This document shows positions 1 through 11,310 of a stretch of DNA of 64,000 bases, piece by piece (position 1 is the stretch's first letter; each line of letters opens with the position of its first letter). A program made the translations under genes and the position numbers. Source of the DNA: Pyxicephalus adspersus (Eukaryota > Chordata > Amphibia > Anura > Pyxicephalidae); contig NC_092864.1 in the NCBI RefSeq assembly GCF_032062135.1, positions 21,454,447 through 21,518,446 on the forward strand. Reading direction: 5' to 3'. The notes under the pieces were generated by a model. It was not told the origin of the DNA. It searched no databases and saw nothing but the letters and a program-made list of their open reading frames with translations.

Positions 1-76
1 CTGAAAATGCATTTTAGCCATCAAATTACTACGGTAAAAAAATACTTTTACTTTATATTTTGTTTTGTTGTGTTTT

Positions 77-775
77 TCACTCCAAAAGATGAGACATCAA
101 CATGGCACCCTTCACCCTGTTATAACATATGTTGTAAGCATCCAGCTTTTTCTTAAAGCAATCTATATTACTAGCTAAAACTACTTCCTGTGGGAGCCTA
201 TTCCACATTTTCACAGACCTTACTATGAAGAATCCCTTCCTTATGTGGAGATTATCTTTCTTTTCCACCCAACGCAAACAGTGCCCCTTTGTCCTTTGTA
301 ACGACCATAAGGTTAATTATTTTGAAGCAAGTTCTCTACATGGAGAATTTTTTTTATTTATATAGGGTGATCTTATCCCCTTTAAACATCTCTTCTCAAG
401 AGAGAATAAATTCATTTCAGCTAATCACTCCTCATAGCTGAGCTCCTCCATTCCTTTTATTAGTTTAGTGGCCCTTCTCTGTACTCTCTCCACAATATCC
501 TTTTTGTGAACTGGTGCCCAAAACTGGACTACATATTCCAGACAAAGTCAGCCTAATGTTTTGTACAGGGGCTGGATTATGTCTTCATCTCTGCAGTCTA
601 TTCCTCTTTTAATACAAGAAAGTACTTTACTAGCTTTAGATATTGCAGCTTGGCATATCATGCTAATATTAGGTCTATGCTCTACCAGAACCCCCAGTTC
701 CTTCTCCATTTTTGAATATCCCAAATGTATTGCCCCAACTTTTCATGCTCACATCAGGTTTCTTCCTCTTCTAAG
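77..775 (-). mobile_element. CR1/L2-group LINE fragment, RT C-terminal region
   Basis: Read on the minus strand, successive frames give the end of a non-LTR retrotransposon reverse transcriptase: ELGVLVEHRPNISM, then [15 protein letters not shown], then EELSYEE, NLFSLEK, and finally RKGFFIVRSVKMWNRLPQ. That order matches the C-terminal thumb and tail of CR1/L2-group (Jockey superfamily) ORF2 proteins. Frameshifts and stops separate the blocks (for example a stop after SYEE), so it is a dead, 5'-truncated copy. Only the last part (277 down to 77) is still one open frame. A second copy lies at 15410-15835 on the plus strand. The clade is inferred from motif order, and the outer edge near 775 is approximate. 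Confidence 0.85.
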
Positions 776-2231
776 TTCAGTGTTGGGCTCTGATGGAAAT
801 AACCATTACTTTTGGGTATGGAGAATTATGTGACCCACTAGATGTGACTGTGCTGCACCAATTAGCACTGTAACATTTAGAGTCCATTACCAGCAACTAG
901 GAGCATGTATAGAACTTTCTTTGTTCCTAGCAGCTGAACAGAGCAGTGCGGAAGGGAAAGAAAGAAACGTATATACTGCTGGGATGGGCTGAATTAAAGT
1001 AAACTTGCAAAGCACATACTCACATTTAGTCAAAGCATGTGTCATTCACATGGAAATCACAATTAAATTAGAGATTGGCCTTCCTGAACAGCAAACGACC
1101 AATACTGTACAGCAAATTTTAATACACCTTGAATTCCTATTTAAAAATGGTGTAGCAGCAAATCTCATTCTATTAAGCAAAGGCATGGGTGGTATGTGTG
1201 TATTATTACTACCTTGAATGACCTGACAAGCATTCAGTGATGAATAAGCAGCAAATGTATGTCAAACCAATTGATTACTGCTTCATAGTTGTTCCCCAAC
1301 ATTTATATGTCGTTCAAAAGAAATGCTTTGTTGCAAGTTAACTTTCTTCATGCTGTATATGACTGTTCCTTAATTAACTAGATTGAGTCCATTCCTGTAG
1401 CCTCCAGCTCATTAGAGTCCTTAATTACATAAAAAGTGCCATTCATTGTATGCTGTATTGTCTTCGTAATGATTAGTTTTATAATTGTCACTTTGACAGG
1501 ACAATTAAAAAAGCTTAAAGGCATCTCATCAGCATGCTGAAAGGCCTGGTGGATAATGGGCTTCCTAGTATGACAAAATATCAAAGAAGTTAAATTGTGT
1601 AGGTTTAGTCTTACTTTTTACATCCCTAGAGACTCCCATTGCAGAAGTGTGATTGGAAATCTTTATTATTTTGTTACAACCCAGACATGGATATACTTGC
1701 TTGTTTTAAACATATGCTTCACTCTCAATACACCGAAATAAGATGTTCATTAAACAGGTTTTGTTTCATATTGTCAGGTTAGTTAAAGAGAACCTAGATT
1801 CTTGTGAATATCAAACAGTGTGAGATAAATCAAACATGAATGTTATGGAACTTGCAGCTGGCATTCTGTGGTGGCTGTTTTCCTAATTCCATTTTTTTTC
1901 TATGCATTGCATTGCAGTGTAGTTGAAAGGTAGTTGGAAAACCAAGGAAGTAAAAATTGAGTAGTCTCAACCCCTAAGGGTCCGGGTCACATTCACATTC
2001 AACTGGAGCAATATTGAAGACATTTAGCTGTTCACCCAAGCAACTTCATTACTTCTAATATGTTTAAGGAATGTACCCTAGCATATATAACAACACAGGT
2101 ACACACCTTTATTAGCAATGGCAACTGGTTGGCACAAGGCATAAAAAAGACCATTTTTTACCAAAAAGGCTAGTGTCAGGTTCTTGGTAGGTTAGCAGCT
2201 GATGGACGTTTGAAGTTTACCAACAATAAAG
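776..2231. other. Unannotated AT-rich sequence
   Basis: No coding, RNA or repeat signal that I can support. The open frames here are short and show no family motif. Probably single-copy intergenic or intronic DNA. Confidence 0.5.
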
Positions 2232-3122
2232 NNNNNNNNNNNNNNNNNNNNNNNNNNNNNNNNNNNNNNNNNNNNNNNNNNNNNNNNNNNNNNNNNNNNN
2301 NNNNNNNNNNNNNNNNNNNNNNNNNNNNNNNNNNNNNNNNNNNNNNNNNNNNNNNNNNNNNNNNNNNNNNNNNNNNNNNNNNNNNNNNNNNNNNNNNNNN
2401 NNNNNNNNNNNNNNNNNNNNNNNNNNNNNNNNNNNNNNNNNNNNNNNNNNNNNNNNNNNNNNNNNNNNNNNNNNNNNNNNNNNNNNNNNNNNNNNNNNNN
2501 NNNNNNNNNNNNNNNNNNNNNNNNNNNNNNNNNNNNNNNNNNNNNNNNNNNNNNNNNNNNNNNNNNNNNNNNNNNNNNNNNNNNNNNNNNNNNNNNNNNN
2601 NNNNNNNNNNNNNNNNNNNNNNNNNNNNNNNNNNNNNNNNNNNNNNNNNNNNNNNNNNNNNNNNNNNNNNNNNNNNNNNNNNNNNNNNNNNNNNNNNNNN
2701 NNNNNNNNNNNNNNNNNNNNNNNNNNNNNNNNNNNNNNNNNNNNNNNNNNNNNNNNNNNNNNNNNNNNNNNNNNNNNNNNNNNNNNNNNNNNNNNNNNNN
2801 NNNNNNNNNNNNNNNNNNNNNNNNNNNNNNNNNNNNNNNNNNNNNNNNNNNNNNNNNNNNNNNNNNNNNNNNNNNNNNNNNNNNNNNNNNNNNNNNNNNN
2901 NNNNNNNNNNNNNNNNNNNNNNNNNNNNNNNNNNNNNNNNNNNNNNNNNNNNNNNNNNNNNNNNNNNNNNNNNNNNNNNNNNNNNNNNNNNNNNNNNNNN
3001 NNNNNNNNNNNNNNNNNNNNNNNNNNNNNNNNNNNNNNNNNNNNNNNNNNNNNNNNNNNNNNNNNNNNNNNNNNNNNNNNNNNNNNNNNNNNNNNNNNNN
3101 NNNNNNNNNNNNNNNNNNNNNN
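2232..3122. other. Assembly gap (891 N)
   Basis: A run of N. Long open frames crossing it on both strands come only from untranslated N codons. The right edge is locally GC-rich, with repeated GATCGCGG-like words at 3125-3145, which may explain the sequencing failure. Confidence 0.99.
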
Positions 3123-3181
3123 GCCGGATCGCGGGATCGCGGTATCGGGTGAGTACCGGTATGTTCTTATAATTATTTTTT

Positions 3182-3271
3182 AAAACTGTATTCGCAGTAT
3201 AAGACGCACCCACTTTTCCCCCCCAGTTTTGGGGAAGAGAAAGTGCGTCTTATATGCCGAAAATACAGTAT
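3182..3271. repeat. Imperfect foldback repeat with TATAAGACGCAC arms
   Basis: The left arm (about 3182-3209) ends in GTATAAGACGCAC. The right arm (about 3243-3271) begins GTGCGTCTTATA and is its imperfect reverse complement out to the outer ACTGTATT/AATACAGT. The arms enclose about 33 bp that include a C-run and TTTTGGGG. The transcript would form a long hairpin. The arms resemble a hairpin repeat seen in many vertebrate genomes, but I cannot name the family. Confidence 0.7.
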
Positions 3272-3272
3272 A

Positions 3273-4507
3273 TTTTGGCTGTTTATTGGTGGAGTCCTTT
3301 CATGTCTGGGAAATTTGAGCTGCGATATGATAATGTCACAATCAGCATCAGTGACAAGAATATTTGGAGGTGATAATAGCTTTCGTGGAGCACTAGACTT
3401 GTAGAAGGGGCACTGCAGGGGGTCATGTGACTATGTACTACAGTATAAAAAAATATTGAGTTTACAAAAATATTTTTATGGAGCTTGTCTAGAATAAGCT
3501 AACAGACCTCTAGATTTAGAGAGATAGTCACATGTGTCTGTACTGTAATCTAATTGTGTGATAATAGTCTTTAAAAGATAAGTATATTGACCTTTATAAA
3601 AATGTAATTAAATGGGCAGTCATGTGAACAGAAATAAATAGCATGTTATCCAGCCAAATTGATTGGAATCATCTGCTGTAGTCATCATGGTGAGTAGCAA
3701 TGCATCCTTTCAGCACCTTACCCTCTAATTCTCTGCTGTACTTGTTGCTACTTTCTTTGGCTTCTCCTTCTAACCTTCTTCAATACTCCTTCTTTTGGCA
3801 CCCCAGAGCCCCCCAGACATTTGTCCAAACACACCCAAATGGGCAACAACATGCTTGCTTATTATCTAGCTTATTTTTAAGGGCAATTTGATCAATTTAC
3901 AAATAAAGTGAACGTTTTACCACGTAAGAGTGAGACAGAATTGAGTAAGGAGCCCCCTACCGACTGTACCTATCCCCTTTCTTTAAGGGCTCTTGATGTA
4001 TATAAGAAACCTACTACGCTATCTAGAAAAATATATTAAAGAATGAAAAGGATACTTAATCATTCTACAAATAATATTCTACTGTCCACCCACATCTACA
4101 TCATACTAACTGAAAATATATATTGTATAACAAGTTAGTATGTATTATTAGTAGGTCAATGCAACACACAGTTCATGAGTCTTTGATATATAGAACGTAG
4201 TGACATAAATGCTGAGGCTGCTGGACACAACTTAGAGATTCCCCCGGGATTGTTGTCATGGCATTTGATAAAGAGTGCTAGAAAGCTACAAAAAAATGAG
4301 TGATTTCTCAGTCAGCTAATGAAGAAAAGTCACTATTGGGCTAGAGGTCTTTTGACATGAAATCGTAGACTTAGGAATGTACAAAAAATTGTAACACAAT
4401 GTTCTCATGCACAATTAAAACAAGAGCATACAGTCATGTAAAAAAGAAAGCACATGTCCTTGCTTCTTCAATTCCAAGATTTTATGTATCAGGACATAAG
4501 GAATTGG
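3273..4507. other. Unannotated AT-rich sequence
   Basis: No convincing gene or repeat. Short open frames such as 3700-3891 carry no recognisable motif. Confidence 0.45.
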
Positions 4508-4631
4508 CAATATTATTATCAATATTATTAATATTATTAATAAACAGGATTTATATAGCGCCAACATATTACACAGCGCTGTACATTAAACAGGGGTTGC
4601 AAATGACAGACAAATACAAACAGTGACACAG
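4508..4631 (-). mobile_element. L2-type LINE 3' tail
   Basis: On the minus strand this is the 3' end of an L2-like LINE: a block ending TGTGTAATATGTTGGCGC, then TATATAAATCC, then a (TAA)n-like tail at 4510-4542. The same block recurs at 37021-37190 and 63535-63772 on the plus strand, and in weaker form in the SINE tail at 10703-10732. Its 5' side stops at about 4631, where the Tc1 terminal repeat begins. Assignment to L2 rests on the tail architecture; no L2 coding sequence is present here. Confidence 0.75.
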
Positions 4632-4672
4632 ATATCTAAAATAATTTACATTTAACCTCAGGTGTAAAACAC

Positions 4673-5343
4673 TGTGACAGAGTGTCCATCAAAAATGTTA
4701 GGAAAAGTGTTAGTGGCTCCAGGGAAAGAGAGTGATACTTGGTGTATAGCGTTTCTTAGAAGGATAAAAACAGTTTCTTTATGGCCCTATAGCCGGCCAA
4801 GGGAGTAAAGGGATGGGTGCCTTGGCCANNNNNNNNNNNNNNNNNNNNNNNNNNNNNNNNNNNNNNNNNNNNNNNNNNNNNNNNNNNNNNNNNNNNNNNN
4901 NNNNNNNNNNNNNNNNNNNNNNNNNNNNNNNNNNNNNNNNNNNNNNNNNNNNNNNNNNNNNNNNNNNNNNNNNNNNNNNNNNNNNNNNNNNNNNNNNNNN
5001 NNNNNNNNNNNNNNNNNNNNNNNNNNNNNNNNNNNNNNNNNNNNNNNNNNNNNNNNNNNNNNNNNNNNNNNNNNNNNNNNNNNNNNNNNNNNNNNNNNNN
5101 NNNNNNNNNNNNNNNNNNNNNNNNNNNNNNNNNNNNNTAGGCTCTCTCTTCTGTTCTAGGCTCTCTCTCGAGGCACAGCTGGGCTACTGTTTATTGTTTT
5201 TGTTGTGAAGCTGTGGAGAGTGTGCTGTAACACTTGCCTAAACAAATAAAAACTGCTGGTATTTTGGAATTTTTCAGCCTGCTGCCTCTAATCTGCCCTG
5301 TAAGCATCCCGTTACCATGAGCAACCCCCGGTAATATACCACA
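4673..5343 (+). mobile_element. Solo LTR with 5-bp target duplication (AACAC)
   Basis: The sequence starts TGTGACAGAG and ends TATACCACA, giving TG...CA termini. AACAC occurs directly before it (4668-4672) and directly after it (5344-5348). A polyadenylation-type AATAAA at 5245-5250 sets the plus orientation. A 309-bp gap hides the middle, so an unseen internal region cannot be excluded, but the span fits a single LTR. A 5-bp duplication is usual for Ty3/Gypsy-type elements, although ERVs can give 4-6 bp. The class is inferred. Confidence 0.75.
4829..5137. other. Assembly gap (309 N) inside the LTR
   Basis: A run of N within the LTR. The frames reported across it are artefacts. Confidence 0.99.
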
Positions 5344-5429
5344 AACACACATCAGATTCTACCATGTCATTATTTAATTCCAAAAATAATGCCAAAATGA
5401 AGAAGCCATGTGTGAAAAACTAAGTACGC

Positions 5430-5835
5430 CCCATGATTCAATAGGCTGTAAAACCACCTTTAGCGGCAATAACTTAATCAATCATTTTCAGTATGACTTT
5501 ATAAGTTTCTCGCACTGTTATAGAGGAACAACAACATTGTTGAAGCAACAACATTGCTTTAGTTTACTGCTTCAGTTCATTGAAGTTTGTGGGCATTTGT
5601 TTAAGTACAGCTCCTTTAAGCTCCCACCAAAGCAACACTTTGATCTTTTTGTAGTTTGATTTTTTTTTGTAGATTTGCAAATGTGCTTTAGATTGTTACC
5701 CAGTTGCAAAACCTAGTTGACCAAACTTCTTTCACATTGTAGCATAACAGACTTCATATTGGCTTTATAACCTGTACCAAATTGATGGACATGAAATGTC
5801 CTAAGATCATGGCTGATGTCTTTCCTCCTTGGCAT
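5430..5835 (-). pseudogene. Tc1 transposase remnant
   Basis: The minus-strand start at 5835 gives MPRRKDIS, a typical Tc1-family transposase N-terminus. Further along the minus strand, 5640-5430 gives ELKGAVLKQMPTNFNELKQ and then VIAAKGGFTAY, which fit the C-terminal end of the same protein. The catalytic DDE core between them is missing, and what remains has stops and frameshifts. It is a dead relic with an internal deletion near 5650-5710. DNA-binding N-terminal sequence beyond the first residues is barely recognisable. Confidence 0.8.
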
Positions 5836-6125
5836 TGTGGTAACACACACCAGAATGCTCCAGACCAACAAACTGTCTGTTTTTTTAGAAGTCACACTTG
5901 ATAATGAGCAATAATCATGTGTATTTGATTAGCAACACCTGGCTTCCACTTACCCTCCTAATTCTTATTGAGGTGGTAAGGGTGTACTTTTTTCACATTT
6001 TGCTTCTACATTTTGTCTTTGTTATATAAATAATGACACAGCATAATATATCATGTTGCATTTCATCTGAGATTGTTTGTACCTAATTTTTGGACCTGCT
6101 AATGACCAGATGACTCAGAAGTTTC

Positions 6126-6262
6126 CCGCTTTTAAAACCCCTGCACAGTCCTTCCTCCTTTATCATACAAGCAACTCCTATTTAACCATTGAAATGACAC
6201 ACAAACCACCATTGAAAGAAATGTCTGTGCCAGCCATTTATTAATAACAAGTTAATTGCAAG

Positions 6263-6306
<44 letters not shown>

Positions 6307-7661
6307 TCTTTCTAAAGTAAAATCTTTTGGGTACAGGTCATGGAAGAAGAAGAACTTGAACCCAAAGCAAAAATAGGGTAGGCGGGTTACTTATGGGTTA
6401 CAGGTAACCCACCAACTATTTTTAAATAGCCCCACCTATATCTTAACCTTCATCCAATCCTGTCACTGACCTTCTCTCGGCCCCATGCTTGTCTTCTTTA
6501 ACCCTGTCTCCCGTAATTATGCAGGTCTACTCTCTAGACCCTGTCATGTTGTCTCTAGACTTATTATTTCTTTTTTTTGCTCAGAGACTATTTGGAAACA
6601 AAGGTAGATCTCTGTTTCGGAGGTCCGGCTAGTTTAAAGCTGAAATATTTATGGGAAATATCTTTAGGAAAATGTGGAACAGAAGCCAAGTGTCTAAATG
6701 ATCCAATGATTCCAGCAGAACGCAGGGCCTTCTTTTACCCCAATCTCTTGGTCCACTCAACAACCTTATTTGTAACTACCTGATCGGCCCTTTGTCTGTT
6801 TGGGCCCATGGGCAAGAGCATGTAAGACATTAGCATTATGTCCTATTAGAACTATATTAATATTATTAGGAGTGTCAGCTCCAGCACCAACACCAAATAC
6901 TAAAACACCCAGCTTTAATCTTTGACAGCATAAGAGCAATCTCCACATTATGTGACTCAGATACAGTAGTTTTCCAAATCAATCCGGCTCCTTGGTTTGA
7001 AACGTCATCTCATAACCCAGATGGCTCTCTTCCATTTCTTCTGTGCTCATTATTTTTGTATTCAGGATCTATAATTACATTGCTAACACAGTGACTTTCC
7101 AATTCTGTAAGAGTCTATATATGCAAAGCCATGCCCAAGTAACTGATTCCCCGCTATCCTTGTCACAATGGGACTGACTGGCAGATGAGCAAGATTTGTA
7201 TTCCAAGGGTTTCAAATGTATATTAAAAAAAAATTGACAACGAGATAACAAGGCCTAATTTTACAGAAGAGAAGCCATTACTTGGCAAGGCAGCCGTACC
7301 TGCTATCTAAACCGCCTTCCCGCTGAGAATGTCATCTGTTTGTAATCTGTTATTTGGAGCTGAACTGATACAACTTATTACTTTTAATGTTGCACATTTA
7401 TCCATCCACGCCTCACTGGCCGCTGTTTTTGTCTTTTTTTTATTGTGTTTATTGAGATTATTGGAGAGAAAAAAAAATCAGCATGGACGGAGATTGAAAT
7501 ACGCAAATCACTGTGAGGTTGGTTTGATGAGTAAAGTCATATTATTTTATAATATATGACTCATCTTGCATCCTGTGTTCCTCGGCTCAAGACACCGATC
7601 TGAAAAGAATAAACAGACTTTTGTGTTTGTAAGTGAACTGAATCAAGGTTGAACATACAGA
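6126..7661. other. Mostly unannotated; possible conserved element near 7290-7600
   Basis: Apart from the (AT)n tract at 6267-6302 I find no repeat or gene. A small inverted pair, GGGTTAC / GTAACCC, lies near 6385-6411. The stretch 7290-7600 is less repetitive and rich in balanced, homeobox-like words, but there is nothing decisive. Confidence 0.35.
6267..6302. repeat. (AT)n microsatellite
   Basis: Uninterrupted alternating A and T for about 35 bp. Confidence 0.95.
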
Positions 7662-8325
7662 NNNNNNNNNNNNNNNNNNNNNNNNNNNNNNNNNNNNNNN
7701 NNNNNNNNNNNNNNNNNNNNNNNNNNNNNNNNNNNNNNNNNNNNNNNNNNNNNNNNNNNNNNNNNNNNNNNNNNNNNNNNNNNNNNNNNNNNNNNNNNNN
7801 NNNNNNNNNNNNNNNNNNNNNNNNNNNNNNNNNNNNNNNNNNNNNNNNNNNNNNNNNNNNNNNNNNNNNNNNNNNNNNNNNNNNNNNNNNNNNNNNNNNN
7901 NNNNNNNNNNNNNNNNNNNNNNNNNNNNNNNNNNNNNNNNNNNNNNNNNNNNNNNNNNNNNNNNNNNNNNNNNNNNNNNNNNNNNNNNNNNNNNNNNNNN
8001 NNNNNNNNNNNNNNNNNNNNNNNNNNNNNNNNNNNNNNNNNNNNNNNNNNNNNNNNNNNNNNNNNNNNNNNNNNNNNNNNNNNNNNNNNNNNNNNNNNNN
8101 NNNNNNNNNNNNNNNNNNNNNNNNNNNNNNNNNNNNNNNNNNNNNNNNNNNNNNNNNNNNNNNNNNNNNNNNNNNNNNNNNNNNNNNNNNNNNNNNNNNN
8201 NNNNNNNNNNNNNNNNNNNNNNNNNNNNNNNNNNNNNNNNNNNNNNNNNNNNNNNNNNNNNNNNNNNNNNNNNNNNNNNNNNNNNNNNNNNNNNNNNNNN
8301 NNNNNNNNNNNNNNNNNNNNNNNNN
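7662..8325. other. Assembly gap (664 N)
   Basis: A run of N. Open frames of about 260 codons across it on both strands are artefacts. Confidence 0.99.
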
Positions 8326-9553
8326 TTGTAGGTCTGCTTCTGTGTTCAAGCCCTCCATATTATCTTCAGGGCTCTCATGGAGGCTCCTGCGGCTGCAGGA
8401 ACTGCAGGAACACTGATTCTGCTATGCATAGCTTGGCATCTTATATTGAGCATGCTTTTTAAACTTCAAAATGTACACAAACATCTGCTTTTCTCTCTTT
8501 ACCTTGTTGAGTAGTAAGGATAAGGTATTGGTTTCTGTAATTAGTTTTAATGAGGACATTTTGATTTCTTCATTATGCTTCAAAGCTCTTCATTGCAAAG
8601 AGAGTGCTTTATGTCTTGGTTGTTGTCTTAACAATCCAGGTTTATTTGAATGCTATTACATCCATTGGTAAGACATTTTTGTTGTCATCAATGCCTCTTA
8701 GAAGGGCTTCTAATGTTTTTGGAGGACTAATTGTGATTTTACCCTTTTGTCTGTAGACACTGCTATATGGGGTGCAGTGGTCATGCAGAACAATATGGAG
8801 ATGAGCTCATCACTGTTGCTCCTTCATTTACTATGCAGTCACATGGTGGGGTGGATCCAAGGTGACCTTGATTTAGTGTTGATGGTAAAGACTGAAAACA
8901 TTTAATTCCTAAACAAGGGACTGTGGTGGAAAACTCTGGATATTGTAGCAAAAGCAGTTTTTAGTTTAATCTTTCAAAAATATATATTACAAAAATGTTT
9001 AGACTGCAGTGGAACACATACAGTATCCCTAATTGTTTTAGACTGTCTTTATGTATGTATAGAAGGTCACAGAAGATGTGTGTCTGAAGGGGAGCACAGT
9101 GGTGTGCAGGACATTAACAATATACCAAAAGGGAGATATGCAAGTAAATGAATTCTTATACTGGTGGACCTTAACAATAATTATATTTTAAATTTGTTGA
9201 AATGTTAGACTTTTTTGGAAAGCAAAATATTCAACATTGTTTTGGATTAAAATGTATTTACATATAGTATTTTGTTTAGTTAAAATGGTTTAATTGGGGT
9301 ACTGAGAACTGAAAAAGATATATTGAATAAAAATGAAGCACAGCAGCTAACAATTGGGAAGGGGATTATTAGGAAGTGCAGAGTATATGTATATGATCAC
9401 ATACATAAATATGACTAAAAGGTTACCCCAACAAAAATTAATCAAAGTAACTTGGGTGTATGCTGTACATCTAAATCCTTTACTGCTGCTGCTGTTCTGT
9501 TGAGAAATTTGGCAAAACTTTGCTGTCATTTTGACAGCCAGGCCTCAGACTTT
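8326..9553. other. Unannotated sequence
   Basis: No supported gene or repeat. Confidence 0.4.
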
Positions 9554-9776
9554 GGGCCTAATTTATTATAGCTTTCCAAGCCTGGGGAATTTACACTTTC
9601 ATCAGTGAACCTGGGTGGTCCATCATATATGGAATTAATTTTTTAAAAGTAATTTGTTATTATAAGCAAATGCTTTTAATCCTGGACCAGATCCATTCCT
9701 GGTTTGCTAGATCACCCAGCTTTACTGATGAAAGTGTATCCTCTCCAGTCTTGGAGAACTTAATTAAATCAGGCCT
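9554..9776. mobile_element. Palindromic MITE, GGGCCTGATTTATTAAA family
   Basis: The left half (GGGCCTAATTTATTATAGC ... ACACTTTCATCAGTGAA ... CTGGGTGGTCC) and the reverse complement of the right half (AGGCCTGATTTAATTAAG ... ACACTTTCATCAGTAAA ... CTGGGTGATC) match over about 75 bp. The element is nearly all inverted repeat, with no room for a transposase, so it is a non-autonomous DNA transposon. Other copies are at 33553-33744 and 36617-36726, with half copies at 44023-44095 and 54538-54614. The superfamily is not determined because I could not define a clean target duplication. Confidence 0.85.
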
Positions 9777-10654
9777 TTTGTAAGGAGCAGCAAACACTAA
9801 TATAGCATAACTATTTAAATATAACTTATTCAGGCTGGTACCTTTAGGTGACTGCTGGAGCTGACTTGCAGAAAATGCCAAGCTTACAAGGTAAATAGTA
9901 TGTTTTCTTTTTTATTAAAATTATATATACAGTAGAACTGTATCTTCAACAAACATAAGGCAATCTTACAATTATTGAATACATTAGATACATTATACTT
10001 TTTTTTTTGTTTACCAATTGTTTATTTTTCCAACCATCTAAGATTTTACTCACTTATGTGTTCAATAAAGTTGACCTGAACTCAAAAAGTAAAGTTTTAT
10101 GTTTTAAGGAATATCTAAAAATGGTAGTTGTTTCTAAGCAGTACCCTGAAAGATTTAGTGATATTACTATTACTACTACTATCATTAATATTATGAATAC
10201 TGATCAAAGTTCTCCTTGCTGGTGAAGAAGTTGTATCTGAGGACCTGCAGTGCAAGGATCACCCCTCTTTGCTTCATTTTGTTGATCAATGCTTTATTTA
10301 CCTGATCTGCTACTACTAAGCAGGACTTTCATCAAAACAAAAATAACACCTTTACTGGCAAAAGGCCCTACAGAGTCCGGTAGGTCCAGCGCCACCTTGG
10401 CATCCTTCTTCCTTACGGCTCAGATGGAACAGCATGCATGCCCATCTTCTTTCTGATGAGTGTTGTTTTATCTGAGTTGACCTGAGTTGTTTCCCAGAAA
10501 AGATCTTGTATAGAATATAAAGATGAAAGAATGTGGGAGGTGGGGTAATTTCTAAAAATATTACCCAGCATTTGAAATCATTGGTTATGCCTATTGGAGG
10601 GGTCTAAATAATTATATAGATGGCAGATAGAGAAATATAATGTTTATCTTGTGC
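9777..10654. other. Unannotated sequence apart from a short shared repeat
   Basis: Holds the short repeat at 10060-10165. The rest shows nothing I can support. Confidence 0.35.
10060..10165 (+). repeat. Dispersed repeat, AAAGTTGACCTGAACTCAAAA type, copy 1
   Basis: AAAGTTGACCTGAACTCAAA followed by AGTAAAG, ATATCTAAAAAT and TAAGCAGTAC matches 24638-24735, which has AAAGTTGACCTGATTTCAAA, TATCTAAAAAT and TAAGCAATAC. A third possible start lies at 28670. The ends are undefined and the class is unknown. Confidence 0.5.
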
Positions 10655-11000
10655 TATTTTTTTATTTACTTTATTTACTTACTTTATTTACTTTATTTAT
10701 TTACGCTGACATACTACACAAAACTTTATAAAGTCAATAGTCATATCACTAACTGTCCATGAGAGGGGCTGCCAATCTAATGACCCCACCATAGTTATAT
10801 GTCATTTTTATAGTCTGATGGCAGTTTTAAGGGGAAGCTATTTAACCTAACTACATGTTTATGGGATGTGTGATGAGTGTCCGAAGGAAATCACAAGGAG
10901 AACATGCAAACTCCTTGCATGTAGTGTTCTGGCTGGGATTCCAACCTTAACTTCATACTGCAAAGGCGAGAGTGCTAGCCACTGAACCAACCGTGCCACT
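10655..11000 (-). mobile_element. tRNA-derived SINE with L2-like 3' tail
   Basis: On the minus strand the head reads GGCACGGTTGGTTCAGTGGC. An A-box-like TGGTTCAGTGG lies at 10979-10989 and a B-box-like GGTTGGAATCC at 10936-10946 (canonical GGTTCGAATCC). Their spacing suits an internal RNA polymerase III promoter. The body continues through ACATGCAAACTCC-type sequence to a tail, TTTTGTGTAGTATGTCAGCG, followed by (TAAAT)n-like repeats at 10660-10705. That tail resembles the L2 ends elsewhere in the window. One B-box change (C to G) and other substitutions suggest an old copy. Confidence 0.8.
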
Positions 11001-11310
11001 ATGAACAATGACTTGGCAATGTGATGTCATTAATAGCTTAAATCAGGTCTTGAATTTTCACTAAAAAGGAACTTATACATTTAAAAGTTTTAAATTCTAT
11101 GAAATTTAAATAAAACCCTGAGATTTCAATAAAAATTTGTTTAGCAAGAAGGATGTACTTTCAAGGGAACGTAATGTGTTTCTATCAGCAAGACTACTCA
11201 ATAACAACATTAAGCATGACTCCTAACATATGAAAAGGATGGTCTCTGGATTTGTGCTTTATCCTTTTGCTACCAATGTGCCCCACATGTCAAAGAAATA
11301 GAAGATTTAA

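Larger units (their letters stand above)
4632..6125 (-). mobile_element. Tc1/mariner element, split by an LTR insertion
   Basis: Two long terminal inverted repeats bracket transposase remains. The inner left arm (5344-5435) and the right arm (about 5985-6120) are reverse complements; both carry GTCATTATTTA, then a CAAAATG/AGAAGC block, then GTGAAAAA followed by AGTAC. The outer part of the left arm, with TTTACATTTAACCTCAGGTG, lies before the LTR at 4640-4672 and aligns to the far end of the right arm (about 6070-6110). The element was therefore one unit, later split by the LTR at 4673-5343. The outermost ends are degraded, so no TA duplication is claimed. Confidence 0.82.

Noticed and set aside
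2176..3213. Long open frames on both strands
   Set aside because: They are made of N codons from the assembly gap; the same applies at 4813-5208 and 7561-8416.
10930..10995. Possible tRNA gene
   Set aside because: A and B boxes are present, but there is no cloverleaf acceptor stem, and the sequence continues into a SINE body and an L2-like tail.
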